Positions 1 through 8,868 of a stretch of 64,000 nucleotides of DNA are shown in pieces. Source of the DNA: Paenibacillus oceani (GTDB taxonomy: Bacteria > Bacillota > Bacilli > Paenibacillales > NBRC-103111). The notes under the pieces were generated by a model, which made no database searches, had not been told where the DNA came from, and saw nothing but the letters and a program-made list of their open reading frames with translations. Every line of letters starts with the position of its first letter. The stretch's first letter is position 1. The stretch covers positions 17,382 to 81,381 of the forward strand of contig NZ_JACXJA010000046.1 of the NCBI RefSeq assembly GCF_014705615.1, read 5' to 3'. The translations under genes and the position numbers were made by a program.

Positions 1-1045
1 ACCGCCGCAAATGAGTGCGGACGAAAGGCCACACACGCTCCTTATAATACCGGTGACCGCCGCTGCCTTCATACAGCTCGCAGCTCGATTCGGCATCCAT
101 CGCAGCATAAACATTCCGCAGATGGCCGTACGTCTCGCGCGTCCCCTCGATGGGATAAATCTCGTCATGAATGCCGTGGACGATAAGCAGCGGTCTCGGC
201 GCGATCAATGCCGCCACATCGTACATTTCCCCAAGCTCCAGTATGCCGGGAACGATATTGCATGGGCAATGGCCGATCGGAATGATCGATTTCTCGAAGG
301 TGCATACATACGAACCCGGCACGGCGACGGAGATCCGGTCGTCGAGCGCCGCCGCGAACAGCGTGACGGTGCCTCCCCCGGAATTGCCGGTCATCACGAT
401 TCGGCTCGTATCGATCTCTGGCCGCGTGGCCGCATAATCGATCAGCCGTCCCATATCATGCACGCGCTCTCCGATCAGTGTCCGCCCGTACATCAGCGCC
501 ACTTTTTGAAAATTGACGCAGGAATTCCCTTTCCCATCCGATTTCAGCCATTCCTCTTCTCCGCCCATCTCGTAAAACCCGCGGACGTCCGGAGCGATCA
601 CCGCGTAGCCTTCCTTGACGGCCTGCACCGCCACATCCCTCTCGCCCTGCTCGTTGCTGGTCCGATCCTCTTCGGAAGCGTAGTTCGCGACATAAGTTTC
701 TTTGCCGCGTGCTCCATGTCCGTGCGGGGTAATGACCAGCGGATAAGGCCCTTCTCCGGTACCCGGGAGCAGCAAATAAAACGGAATCTCGACGCCGGGC
801 TCGCTTGTCACATACCATTTCTCGCGTGTGTAACCGTCGCATTCGACGCTTTCCGTGCGGCGGGGGTTCAGCCCGACAGGCACCGTCCCGATCCGGTTCA
901 GACCGAGCCGCTCGCGGAGAGCGGCTCGAAAGTCGGCGCGCCAGGCATCCCAGCTTCCGTCCGATAGCGGCGTACGGTAATCGAAGGTGCGGCCCGAGGC
1001 GCGGGCCAGATTGTCCCTGTAGCCGGCCGTATTAAAATATTGCAT
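1..1045 (-). CDS. alpha/beta hydrolase, acetyl-xylan-esterase-like (3' end cut by window edge)
   Basis: The reading frame opens at ATG 1045 behind a GGAGGAG ribosome site and stays open to base 1, giving at least 348 residues; the end is outside the window. It has an alpha/beta-hydrolase layout: an oxyanion-loop HGHG near residue 108, nucleophile elbow GNSGG with Ser222, an acid loop HGIHDE, and a late His in SGGHRYY. These fit the large serine esterases that deacetylate plant or microbial polysaccharides, and no signal peptide is present, so it probably acts on imported oligosaccharides in the cytoplasm. The gene has its own promoter region, which resembles that of the LplBC operon at 27.9 kb. 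Substrate is not readable from the sequence. Confidence 0.85.
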   Translation of the reverse strand, partial: MQYFNTAGYRDNLARASGRTFDYRTPLSDGSWDAWRADFRAALRERLGLNRIGTVPVGLNPRRTESVECDGYTREKWYVTSEPGVEIPFYLLLPGTGEGPYPLVITPHGHGARGKETYVANYASEEDRTSNEQGERDVAVQAVKEGYAVIAPDVRGFYEMGGEEEWLKSDGKGNSCVNFQKVALMYGRTLIGERVHDMGRLIDYAATRPEIDTSRIVMTGNSGGGTVTLFAAALDDRISVAVPGSYVCTFEKSIIPIGHCPCNIVPGILELGEMYDVAALIAPRPLLIVHGIHDEIYPIEGTRETYGHLRNVYAAMDAESSCELYEGSGGHRYYKERVWPFVRTHLRR

Positions 1046-1183
1046 ATGACTCTCCTCCTAGCTCTCTTGGATAACGATGCAAGCTTTTAGATCGATTATA
1101 CCTTGAATCCCGAAACAATGGTATCTATATCCAAAACTTCACTTCCGACCGCGTTCTTCGCGGCTTCGGTTGTGGAGACTGCC

Positions 1184-1236
1184 ATTATACCTCATGCCCG
1201 CTTTCGTTGCTTTCGGATTTTTTGGTGACACTTTCG
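1184..1236 (-). promoter_or_regulatory. promoter of esterase gene with CGAAAG direct repeats
   Basis: On the minus strand a TATAAT (1184-1189) is preceded by two CGAAAG half sites (1210-1215 and 1231-1236) exactly 21 bp apart; a further CGAAAG lies at 1201-1206. Direct repeats two helical turns apart just upstream of the -10 are typical of activation by AraC-family regulators. The same arrangement occurs at 27890-27943. The remaining DNA between 1046 and 1272 holds no gene I can recognise; a second TATAAT-like box lies near 1095-1102. Confidence 0.55.
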
Positions 1237-1272
1237 TTTTTTTTGGATGCATCGTCAGCATAAGCGCTACAG

Positions 1273-2085
1273 CTATTTATTTCGTTTTACATACTCCGAC
1301 GGACTTTGCCCGGTCTTTTTTTTGAACAATCTGCTGAAATAATAGATGTCGTTGAAGCCTAAGCGCAGAGCGACTTCTGTCACGTTGGATTTTCCGCTTA
1401 CAAGCAAATCCATGGCAATATTGATCTTCAGCTTGTTCTGGTATTGGATAATCGACATGCCAGTCACTTTTTTGAATAATAGACGAAAATGAGATTGACT
1501 CAACTTCGCCAATTGGCTTAATTCGTCGACGGAGTAAAACCGTTGGGAGTTTGCTATCATATAATGAACAATTTGATCAATGATATATACTTGAGGACTG
1601 ATGTCCTCCTCACTTGCCGACTCCCGGATCAGCATGCTGAGAATATCCATGACTTGGCTGCGGCACTTAATTAAATAACCGGCTCTTTTTTCCACCCACT
1701 CGTTATGAAGTGCTTGGAATAACGGCGCGGATTGAAAAAGCAAATTGTTTTTGACGACCGGCCTTATCTCCATCAGCTTATCTTGGTAGGCTGAATCGGT
1801 AATGACGATTTTGAAGATAAGGGAGTAATAAGACCAGGGATCATCCACATCGCTTTCGCCTGAATGCCACAGATTTTTGGGGAAGAACAATACATCGCCC
1901 TTCTTGATCAAATACTGCTCGCCACGTATCCGATAATGCGCCTTCCCTCCCGTTGATAAGGCGAGAATGTACCAATCCTCGTTGGCATATTCCACTTTCC
2001 ATGCTGGCTCTGTCTGTTTATGAACTACATATCGAATATCTGTGACGACAAAATCAAAATCTTTTTCAACGGGGGGCATCGGCAT
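1273..2085 (-). CDS. AraC-family transcriptional regulator (cupin sensor plus HTH_18)
   Basis: This 270-residue protein has an N-terminal cupin-like half (GEQYLIKKGDVLFFPKN region, typical of AraC sugar-sensing domains) and a C-terminal double helix-turn-helix of about 100 residues ending in the family signature FNDIYYFSRLFKKKTGQSP. It probably binds DNA and responds to a sugar, switching on the upstream genes of its own operon. It starts 15 bp after the solute-binding gene, behind GAGGAG; a second ATG two codons in is equally well placed. It is the last gene of the minus-strand operon that begins at 8416. Confidence 0.92.
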   Translation of the reverse strand: MPMPPVEKDFDFVVTDIRYVVHKQTEPAWKVEYANEDWYILALSTGGKAHYRIRGEQYLIKKGDVLFFPKNLWHSGESDVDDPWSYYSLIFKIVITDSAYQDKLMEIRPVVKNNLLFQSAPLFQALHNEWVEKRAGYLIKCRSQVMDILSMLIRESASEEDISPQVYIIDQIVHYMIANSQRFYSVDELSQLAKLSQSHFRLLFKKVTGMSIIQYQNKLKINIAMDLLVSGKSNVTEVALRLGFNDIYYFSRLFKKKTGQSPSEYVKRNK

Positions 2086-2100
2086 CGCACTCCTCGAGCT

Positions 2101-3423
2101 TTACTTCTTCTCCGCCTCGATCATTTTATTGATCTCCTCCTCCGCCGCACGCAAAGCCGTGTTCATATCGCCTTTTCCTTCGATAAACTCGATATATTTT
2201 GACATCACCAAGCGTCTGGCACTTGCCGTGTACTGGGTAAAGGCAGGAGCAGGCGCAGCTTTGCTTTTGAACGCGGATTGTAAATCGATATTGCTTAGTC
2301 CTTCCAGATCTTTGCCGAACTGCCGATCCACATCCGGGTTTTGTAATATCGTTTTACGGGCGTATTTCCGAGATGCTAGCAGTTGAACTTCATCAGACAT
2401 CATTTCCTTTAGCATCAGCATCGCTTCGTTCTTATGCTTGCTTGTCTTTGTGACATAAACCATCCCCGCCGATACGAAGCCATACGTATTCGGACGCTCT
2501 GGGTAAGAAGGATATTGAGCTACGCCCAGATTGAATCCATCGCGGATCGTATCTCTGAATGTGCCGAGAATGGATGTCGTAGCCAGCATCGCCGTATTTT
2601 TTTCTTTGAAGAACGCGTTCGTATAGCCATTATCTACTCTCGGCGGCTTGTTGCCTGGAATATTGTTGATGCGGTAGCCGAGATCGAACACTTTTTTCCA
2701 CATTTCATTATTCACCGTTGCCTTCAGCGAAACCCTGTCCACAAAGTCTGGCGACAACGGCATTGCCAGCCTATACACATTCTCATAATGCAATCCTTTA
2801 TATTGAACGCCCCCGTCCTGCCTGGTCAATCGTCTGGCAAGCTCGACGGTTTCGTCCCACGTCAGTCCATCCTTCGGATAGGAGACTCCAAATTTATCAA
2901 AAATATCTTTATTGTAGTATAGCGCATTAAATTGCTGAAAATAAGGCAGTCCGTAAATAAGACCATCGCCAAGTGCATCGCGCACACCGTTGACAACTAC
3001 CGGATCGAGACGCTCCAGATTTATCCCAAGCATTCGGATCAGCTCCGTATGGTCGAACAGTACCCCATAATCGTAGCTGCTTCCGATGTTCGTATTATCG
3101 GACATCACCAAATCCGGTATGTTCCCCGCACCGATCAAGTCTATAAGCTGGCTCCCCTTGCCGGCCCGGATCACTTCAAACGAAATGTTCGGATACTTCT
3201 TCTTCACTGGGTCCATAAAGAGAACTTCTACTTCTTCCATGGCAATGCCTGCTCCGATCAGAAATTTCAACGTTACAGGATCCTTCGACACTTGCACTTT
3301 CTTTACCGGACCGGGATCTGACGCACTTCCGGCATCCGGAGCAGACTCTTTGGGTCCGCATGCGAACAAGATACCTGCACAAACTGTAATAAGCAAAGCT
3401 ACATACACTCGTTTACGCATCAT
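2101..3423 (-). CDS. ABC transporter solute-binding lipoprotein, family 1 (sugar type)
   Basis: The chosen start is the ATG at 3423, because GGAGG lies ten bases before it; the longer frame from 3447 would contain that ribosome site. The product is about 440 residues with a signal peptide and lipobox ending ILFACG, followed by a family-1 extracellular solute-binding domain with the pattern YYNKDIFDKFGVSYPKDGLTWDE split by a variable loop. It should sit on the outer face of the membrane and bind an oligosaccharide or similar ligand. No permease or ATPase gene is in this operon, so it must share a transporter or act as a sensor partner. It is related to the protein at 20986-22341. Confidence 0.92.
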   Translation of the reverse strand: MMRKRVYVALLITVCAGILFACGPKESAPDAGSASDPGPVKKVQVSKDPVTLKFLIGAGIAMEEVEVLFMDPVKKKYPNISFEVIRAGKGSQLIDLIGAGNIPDLVMSDNTNIGSSYDYGVLFDHTELIRMLGINLERLDPVVVNGVRDALGDGLIYGLPYFQQFNALYYNKDIFDKFGVSYPKDGLTWDETVELARRLTRQDGGVQYKGLHYENVYRLAMPLSPDFVDRVSLKATVNNEMWKKVFDLGYRINNIPGNKPPRVDNGYTNAFFKEKNTAMLATTSILGTFRDTIRDGFNLGVAQYPSYPERPNTYGFVSAGMVYVTKTSKHKNEAMLMLKEMMSDEVQLLASRKYARKTILQNPDVDRQFGKDLEGLSNIDLQSAFKSKAAPAPAFTQYTASARRLVMSKYIEFIEGKGDMNTALRAAEEEINKMIEAEKK

Positions 3424-3477
3424 TTTCAGTGACCCTCCATTTTTCACCGCAATATTGTCTGTCCATATAAAGTCAAT

Positions 3478-3831
3478 CTAAGGCGCCCAAACATAGATTT
3501 GATCCTGCTCCGTCTCGACTTTATATCCGATCAGTTTTACGTTGGCATCGACCAGATGCCGGCCGGTCCTCAGATCGAACTCCCAGCCGTGCCAAGGGCA
3601 ACGCAAGACTTGTCCTTCCATTCCGTAATCGTACTCGTACACCATGGATGGCAGTCTCGTTCCGCATACTTCACCCCGGCATGCGGGAGCAGCCATATGC
3701 GGGCACATGTTGCGCCAGGCGTAATAGTCCTCTCCCAATCGAAATAGGCCGATCTGAACACCGTTTACATCTGCAAGTTTTCTCCCGCCTTCGGGAAGGT
3801 CCGACGATTTTGCCACCAAATAACGTTTCAT
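3478..3831 (-). CDS. Rieske-type [2Fe-2S] protein
   Basis: This 117-residue protein is a single Rieske domain. The cluster ligands are visible as C43-x-H45 (CPH) and C78-x2-H81 (CPWHGW). Soluble ferredoxins of this size serve ring-hydroxylating dioxygenases or similar redox enzymes. Its start ATG overlaps the stop of the amidohydrolase (ATGA), so the two are translationally coupled. No oxygenase or reductase gene is present in the window, which leaves its electron partner unknown. An extra CxxxxC pair (ACRGEVC) lies between the two ligand motifs. Confidence 0.95.
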   Translation of the reverse strand: MKRYLVAKSSDLPEGGRKLADVNGVQIGLFRLGEDYYAWRNMCPHMAAPACRGEVCGTRLPSMVYEYDYGMEGQVLRCPWHGWEFDLRTGRHLVDANVKLIGYKVETEQDQIYVWAP

Positions 3832-4925
3832 TCGCTCATTCCTCCCGAAACGGTCCCGGGGTAAATCGGTCTACGGGCAAGCCCGTATAAGTCGGCCGCC
3901 GTACCTGCCATGATGCGGTGTTTCAACCCCTTATCCATGCCCCGGAATATCATGTTTGGATTATCGTTGTCCCAATGCGGATAATCCGACGAAAACATCA
4001 ATGTTTTCTCCGCATCGATCATCCGGCAAATTTGCAAAAAATGATTCGGATCGTCCGGCTCCTCGATCGGCTGCGTCGTCAAGCGGATATGAGCCTTTAT
4101 ATATTCCGAAGGCAACCTTTTGAGCCAAGGCGTGGAATCGCGAAGCGCTTTGTAGTTTTTATCCATCCGCCACATAAGGTGGGGCAACCAGGCGACGCCC
4201 CCCTCGATCGCGACAAAAGTCAGTCTAGGGAACTTCTCGAAAACGCCCTCGCAGACAAGGCTGTTAATATGAGCCATGTAATTGGTCGGCAAGATGTTGT
4301 GCCACTCCATATAACGTGTCGGATAACCTGAAGGAGTAGGAGCGCCCGATACGCCGACTCCTTCCGTTCCGGGATGGATGGCCACAGGAAGACCCAATTG
4401 CTCGGCAGCTTCATAAATCGGATGATAGAAACGTTGTCCGTAAAGCATTCTCGTTGCGCTCGCCATGATGATCTGAACGATATCGGGATGCTCGCCGATC
4501 CTACGAATTTCTTTGGCGGCTGCCGCCGGATCCGAAGCGTTGACGAACATCGATCCCTTGAACCGGGGGGATACCTTTAACCATGTGTCCACCAAACAAT
4601 CGTTGAAGGCGGTTATGATGGCATTGGCATAATCCGGGTCGGGATGGAGCGATAAAGCAAGTGCGTTGCCATTCAGTATGGCATAATCGATTCCGTATCT
4701 GTCCATATGATCGCTAATCAGAAAATCCGGATCGCTTCCAGGCGCACCGCCTCGTTCCGGTACGGCATCGCTGCGGCTGACCCTGATCGGGGAATGGTAC
4801 ATATATCCCAATCCGATACCATGCGTTTTCCACTGGCTTTGCCATACTTTCGGAAGATAAGGCATGATGTTACCTACTTGAATATGCACGTCCGTATCAA
4901 TCAGAAGCGGTTCGTTGTTGTCCAT
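3828..4925 (-). CDS. amidohydrolase-2 family metal-dependent hydrolase or decarboxylase
   Basis: This 365-residue protein is of the amidohydrolase_2 (ACMSD-like) TIM-barrel family. Visible motifs are the N-terminal DTDVHIQ in place of the usual DxHxH, a mid-protein HPGTEG, EGGVAWLPHLMWRMD, and SSDYPHWD carrying the conserved metal or catalytic Asp near the C-terminus. Members hydrolyse or decarboxylate ring-cleavage products and aromatic acids. It is coupled to the Rieske gene, suggesting a small redox plus decarboxylation or hydrolysis step for an aromatic substituent of the glycan or aglycone. ATG 4925 has GGAGG nine bases upstream. Exact reaction unknown. Confidence 0.9.
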   Translation of the reverse strand: MDNNEPLLIDTDVHIQVGNIMPYLPKVWQSQWKTHGIGLGYMYHSPIRVSRSDAVPERGGAPGSDPDFLISDHMDRYGIDYAILNGNALALSLHPDPDYANAIITAFNDCLVDTWLKVSPRFKGSMFVNASDPAAAAKEIRRIGEHPDIVQIIMASATRMLYGQRFYHPIYEAAEQLGLPVAIHPGTEGVGVSGAPTPSGYPTRYMEWHNILPTNYMAHINSLVCEGVFEKFPRLTFVAIEGGVAWLPHLMWRMDKNYKALRDSTPWLKRLPSEYIKAHIRLTTQPIEEPDDPNHFLQICRMIDAEKTLMFSSDYPHWDNDNPNMIFRGMDKGLKHRIMAGTAADLYGLARRPIYPGTVSGGMSE

Positions 4926-4980
4926 CTATGGTTTCCTCCTTGTCCCCTCTATCCGAGCGGGGATTTATGTATCCGATGAT

Positions 4981-6711
4981 CTATAAGGCTTGAATCAGAA
5001 CGTTGACAATAACCGGAGACGGGTTGCCGTTCGTGATCGTTATGGTTCGGCTGGATCTTGCCGTGGCAAGGGAAATCTCATTTCGCGGCGACGAGCCGCT
5101 TTGCAAATCCGACTTGACAACGTTCGGGCCGCCGTAATCGTAAAAGTCGAATCTCATCTGAGACCACTTGGTTGACGGGCTGCTTGGTTCGAATATCGTG
5201 CACCATACCACTCCCGCAAAAGGCTCAATCGTATAAGCCTTGTTCAAAACGATGCTTTCAGACTCGCCTGCAGCCAAGCTAAACGTCCTGCGGACAGGCA
5301 GCGTCATTCGGTTGAGGACGGATAGCTGGGCTCCTCCAGACTCCGTATAGGTTGCATACGAAACATTCTCTGCTTCCAGTGTCCCTGGCCCCGAGTTTAG
5401 CAAGGTGCCTGTCACCTGAATGCCTGTCAACCTTCGATAACCCATTACAAGAGATAAAGTCAGATCCCCGAACAATGAATGGCGAATATCGACATTTTCA
5501 CACCTCCGGTCGTTGGCGACAGAGTCGCGGGATAAGTTCAACTTTTGTGGAGTAGTGATGCCCTCGATATTCAGCCTGTTGCAGCCTAGCAAACTGAAAG
5601 CCATAGTGTTGGTCGACGAGTCCAGCCACCCCCGAATGAAGATATTCTCGGAGCGTCTTGCCCCCTGCGAACCGCCGTGGGTTCCGGCCAGCAAAGCTTT
5701 GGGCGTATAGTCGGTCACTATATTTTCATAGATGGAATTTCGGTTCGCATTGTCTTCGAACGCATACTTGCACGCGCCTGCTATTCGCACGTTGCTTCGC
5801 ACAGAGTTATCATTTCGCACTAGCGAGATAGCCGGATAGAAGAGCGAAGGGCTTGCGTCCGCTATCTCAATATTGTGTAAGCTAACGTTTCGCCCATAGA
5901 AGCATTTCAGCTTCTGTCCGTCGCCCGTGCCATCCGGATTGGACGATTGGAATCCATCAATGACAAGGCTGCCGACAAAATCGGCCTTGATCACTTCGCC
6001 GTTCGCTGCCGGAGGCTTACTCCCCGTAACTCCTGATGAGATGTCCTTCACATTGTGGAATTCCAAATTGGAAAGGGGCTTGGTAATGTCGTCAATGCAA
6101 GAGAACCCGTAGCGTCGAAGATTAACGAAGCTGATGTTGGACGCGTTCAAGTAGCGGACGTTTTTCAAAGCGAAAAAACCGGCATTATTGCCCGAGACGT
6201 TGGCCTTATTCCCATCCAGTGTCAGGGAGCCGCTGATCAGGATCGCATCCATATTCGATAAAGAAAAGAGCGGTCCCGTCTTCGCTCCGGCGCTCAACTT
6301 GATTGTCGTGCCTCGCGACTCCCATAGGAGACAGCCGGCAGTTGCCGACAGTGTCCCTGCAACTTCGAAAGTTCCCGGGCCGGATGTGATCGACTTGCCT
6401 TCCGTAATAGCTCTGACCAGCAAAGAAATATCGTTGACGGTGGACTGGGAGAAGCCCAGATCATGTTCAAGATCCAGCGTCCCGTTGCATACCTGGAAGC
6501 GCGGATTCGAAGGAACTTTACCGTAAACGTTCTCGAGAACGGACATGCCGCCGCCCTCGGTTCCGGCCTGTGCGATCAAACTTTGCGAGGTTAGTGCGAT
6601 TCCAGCTATTCCGATCGCCGATAATAAGGATCTCCTGCTGATCGCCCCCCCTGGAAGAGCTTCTTTATTTATTCGAACATTCCGATCATCATGACTTAAG
6701 TTATCCGGCAT
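4981..6711 (-). CDS. Tat-exported right-handed beta-helix protein (pectate-lyase-like)
   Basis: This 576-residue protein begins with a Tat signal (ISRRSLLSAIGIAG followed by a hydrophobic stretch). The body shows the repeated short beta-strand and Asn/Gly turn pattern of parallel beta-helix polysaccharide-active proteins (VRNVRYLN, VSLHNIEIAD, VDIRHSLFGDL spaced along the chain). Such proteins are lyases, hydrolases or binding proteins for acidic polysaccharides outside the cell. It lies between GH20 and the amidohydrolase, 13 bp after the GH20 stop, start behind GGAGGA. Its signal closely resembles that of the protein at 16348-18510. No catalytic residues can be assigned with confidence. Confidence 0.85.
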   Translation of the reverse strand: MPDNLSHDDRNVRINKEALPGGAISRRSLLSAIGIAGIALTSQSLIAQAGTEGGGMSVLENVYGKVPSNPRFQVCNGTLDLEHDLGFSQSTVNDISLLVRAITEGKSITSGPGTFEVAGTLSATAGCLLWESRGTTIKLSAGAKTGPLFSLSNMDAILISGSLTLDGNKANVSGNNAGFFALKNVRYLNASNISFVNLRRYGFSCIDDITKPLSNLEFHNVKDISSGVTGSKPPAANGEVIKADFVGSLVIDGFQSSNPDGTGDGQKLKCFYGRNVSLHNIEIADASPSLFYPAISLVRNDNSVRSNVRIAGACKYAFEDNANRNSIYENIVTDYTPKALLAGTHGGSQGARRSENIFIRGWLDSSTNTMAFSLLGCNRLNIEGITTPQKLNLSRDSVANDRRCENVDIRHSLFGDLTLSLVMGYRRLTGIQVTGTLLNSGPGTLEAENVSYATYTESGGAQLSVLNRMTLPVRRTFSLAAGESESIVLNKAYTIEPFAGVVWCTIFEPSSPSTKWSQMRFDFYDYGGPNVVKSDLQSGSSPRNEISLATARSSRTITITNGNPSPVIVNVLIQAL

Positions 6712-6724
6712 GGGATCCCTCCTC

Positions 6725-8416
6725 CTAAGGCTTCAATGCGGTCCGATAATAAAGTGGAGAAAACGGTGTATCGGGATGCAACCGGATGAAAACGAGAAAA
6801 TGAATCATCCCCCGATTGCCGTTGGATCGGTCAGTAAGCTTCTTCGTCCGTTGATTGAGATCGAGTCGCGCTTGACCGATCCACCAGCACTCCTCATCGG
6901 AAGCGTTTTCTTTTTCCACGAGCAACTCGCTCCAACGAACTAGCCTGTCAACCAAACGCTGCAGCTTTTCAAAAGCGCCGATACAATCCCCAAGCGCCTG
7001 TCCATGTACCGACTGATCGCTGAATTCCGATCTGGCCGCTGTAGCATAATGAGTCTCTGCTTCATGCAGGGCATCAGCCATGTCGATAATGGCGGCGAAT
7101 ACTTGGGTCCATTCTAGCAGCATAAACGGCTCTTCCCGGCGGTACTTCGCCTTCTCGAGCATTGAAGATGCGATTCCCTCGGCCTTGACCGCGATTTCCC
7201 GCAGCTCCGAGCGTACCCTTGAGGTTAGCCACGAACGCGCACCGTACAAGACCGGCAATATGTTTTGCGACCGGAATAAGGCGATCACGAGCTCGCGAAT
7301 AAGCAACTGCGGCCGATTTTTTTTGGATTCCAACGCCTTTCGCACGTTCTCGTCAATTGTAGCCTCGAAGAGCAACGTCTTTTGCACCTGAACGTCGATC
7401 CAATCGTACCACCGAGCCAATTCATCGGAATCTACTCCCCATTCCCTCGCCGTGTACGTCTGAAGAAATTCCATTTCTCTGACGGAATTACCGGCGAACA
7501 GAGCACCTTGCATGGCAATCCACGGCCATGCCGGACTGAAGAAGTTGCCTCGGTCGTTCTCCCAAGTACAAAGCAAAACGCCACTTCCATCCGGCTCATA
7601 AACGGATTGATTGTCCGCAAAAAAAGATGTGATGTTCAACGTGCTGTTGACCGATAAGACCGGATTGCCATGGAAAAGGTTGACGGCCGGAGCCGCTATC
7701 GCGTATTTACCGGCATTCTTGAAGATGTGCTGACTTTTCCGATTGCTTAATTCTTTTAATTGCGGAGCCGAAAAATAAGCCCAGTCACATATAATGACAT
7801 CGTCAGGGATAAGACTGATCGTATTTTCATACTTGAGCAGCATATCCCCCCACATCATCGGTATTTTGCCGTTGGAACGAACGAGCTCGAGGATATACGT
7901 CAGATGTTCCATTGCCTTCGTCCATCGCTGTTCTTCTGTTGCATCCGGCATCTGCATGGCAAGCCAGCGTATCTCATCGCCCCCGATATGAACATAAGCC
8001 GAGCTGAACATTGCGAACAAGTCATGGTACAAATCCCGGATTAGCCGAAGCGCTTCCGGATCGCCAACCTTCAGTTGCTCGACACCTCCGGTCGATCCGC
8101 TCGGATCAACGACCACATCGCGGTATTGTTCCATATAACCGATACCTTCGCAATGTCCCGCGCTGTTCACGCACGGCACTAAATCCATACCAAGCCGAAC
8201 CGCGGTTTGATCCAGCCTTTGGATATCGCTCGGACTCAAGCTTGTTGTCGTTCCGATAGCCGGCCGGGAAGGAAACTGCAGACGATTCTCTAATTGAAGA
8301 ACGAGCATATTAAACCCGTATCTTGCCAATCGCTCGATCATTTTCTCCAAATAATCCGCATCACCTCTTAATCCTCTGGCCAAATCATAAACAAAGCCTT
8401 TAATACGCAAAACCAT
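6725..8416 (-). CDS. glycoside hydrolase family 20-like beta-N-acetylhexosaminidase
   Basis: The 563-residue product has the GH20 signature HIGGDE, with the catalytic Asp147-Glu148 pair, on a TIM barrel (YGFNMLVLQLENRLQFP near the start). Family members remove terminal N-acetylhexosamine by substrate-assisted catalysis. No signal peptide is present, so it should be cytoplasmic and act on imported oligosaccharides. The C-terminal 200 residues are helical and of unknown role. It heads the minus-strand operon. ATG 8416 is only two bases from GGAGG; a TTG at 8410 has the better spacing (eight bases) and may be the true start. Confidence 0.85.
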   Translation of the reverse strand: MVLRIKGFVYDLARGLRGDADYLEKMIERLARYGFNMLVLQLENRLQFPSRPAIGTTTSLSPSDIQRLDQTAVRLGMDLVPCVNSAGHCEGIGYMEQYRDVVVDPSGSTGGVEQLKVGDPEALRLIRDLYHDLFAMFSSAYVHIGGDEIRWLAMQMPDATEEQRWTKAMEHLTYILELVRSNGKIPMMWGDMLLKYENTISLIPDDVIICDWAYFSAPQLKELSNRKSQHIFKNAGKYAIAAPAVNLFHGNPVLSVNSTLNITSFFADNQSVYEPDGSGVLLCTWENDRGNFFSPAWPWIAMQGALFAGNSVREMEFLQTYTAREWGVDSDELARWYDWIDVQVQKTLLFEATIDENVRKALESKKNRPQLLIRELVIALFRSQNILPVLYGARSWLTSRVRSELREIAVKAEGIASSMLEKAKYRREEPFMLLEWTQVFAAIIDMADALHEAETHYATAARSEFSDQSVHGQALGDCIGAFEKLQRLVDRLVRWSELLVEKENASDEECWWIGQARLDLNQRTKKLTDRSNGNRGMIHFLVFIRLHPDTPFSPLYYRTALKP

Positions 8417-8734
8417 GACCTCCTTGTTAGCAAATTAATCTTTCTACATCATTGTAGTTCAGCAATCAAAAAGGCGGCCATTAACAAATTGGAGCTAATT
8501 TTTGTACATTTCGCTTATGCCCGGAAGCGAACAATGCAAGGCTGTGATTACGGCTTAGCTTCCATGAGGACATAGCCATCCTGCATACCGGGAAAATCCC
8601 TTCTCATCATGCGATGGAGGGGGTGGCGCGTTTAGCGATTACGTTGGCCCTTCTCTTCATTACTCAGCCGGAGCTTCAGGAAACGCTGCAGCTTCGGGTA
8701 TAAGCCGATTACGCAGCGAATGATGAAAAAATAA
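8417..8734. other. intergenic region between divergent operons, no gene recognised
   Basis: This stretch contains the presumed promoter of the GH20 operon on the minus strand (a TACAAT-like -10 within the small palindrome CTACATCATTGTAG near 8434-8449). Otherwise no convincing gene is visible. A 29-codon open frame at about 8612-8700 has no ribosome site match that I trust. Confidence 0.4.
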
Positions 8735-8763
8735 TTGACACTCATATAGAAGTATACTAACCT
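8735..8763 (+). promoter_or_regulatory. sigma-A-type promoter of the peptide-transport operon
   Basis: TTGACA at 8735-8740 is followed after exactly 17 bp by TAACCT at 8758-8763. The minus-strand promoter at 22556-22584 has the same TTGACA, the same spacing and nearly the same spacer, with TATCCT as -10. That repetition supports the assignment. Confidence 0.65.
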
Positions 8764-8782
8764 AAAATCATCAACACGGTAC

Positions 8783-8836
8783 TATGGTAATACCATATGA
8801 CTAATTTGAAACCATAAATCTCAAGTGGTCATACCA
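8783..8836 (+). promoter_or_regulatory. twin palindromic operators of TGGT-N3-ACCA type
   Basis: TATGGTAATACCATA at 8783-8797 is a perfect 15-bp palindrome around its centre base. TGGTCATACCA at 8826-8836 is a second site of the same type; centres are 41 bp apart, close to four helical turns. The TGGT-N3-ACCA form is typical of GntR/FadR-subfamily repressors. Lying downstream of the -10, the sites would block transcription and could support looping. No GntR gene is present in this window. The same pair occurs at 22481-22536. Confidence 0.65.
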
Positions 8837-8868
8837 TAATATCAAAAGAGAGGAATGGAGGTTTTTTC

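Noticed and set aside
11..967. Long plus-strand open frame of 318 codons
   Set aside because: It is antisense to the esterase, has no ribosome site, and its protein is Arg/His-rich shadow sequence; the minus-strand frame has clear hydrolase motifs.
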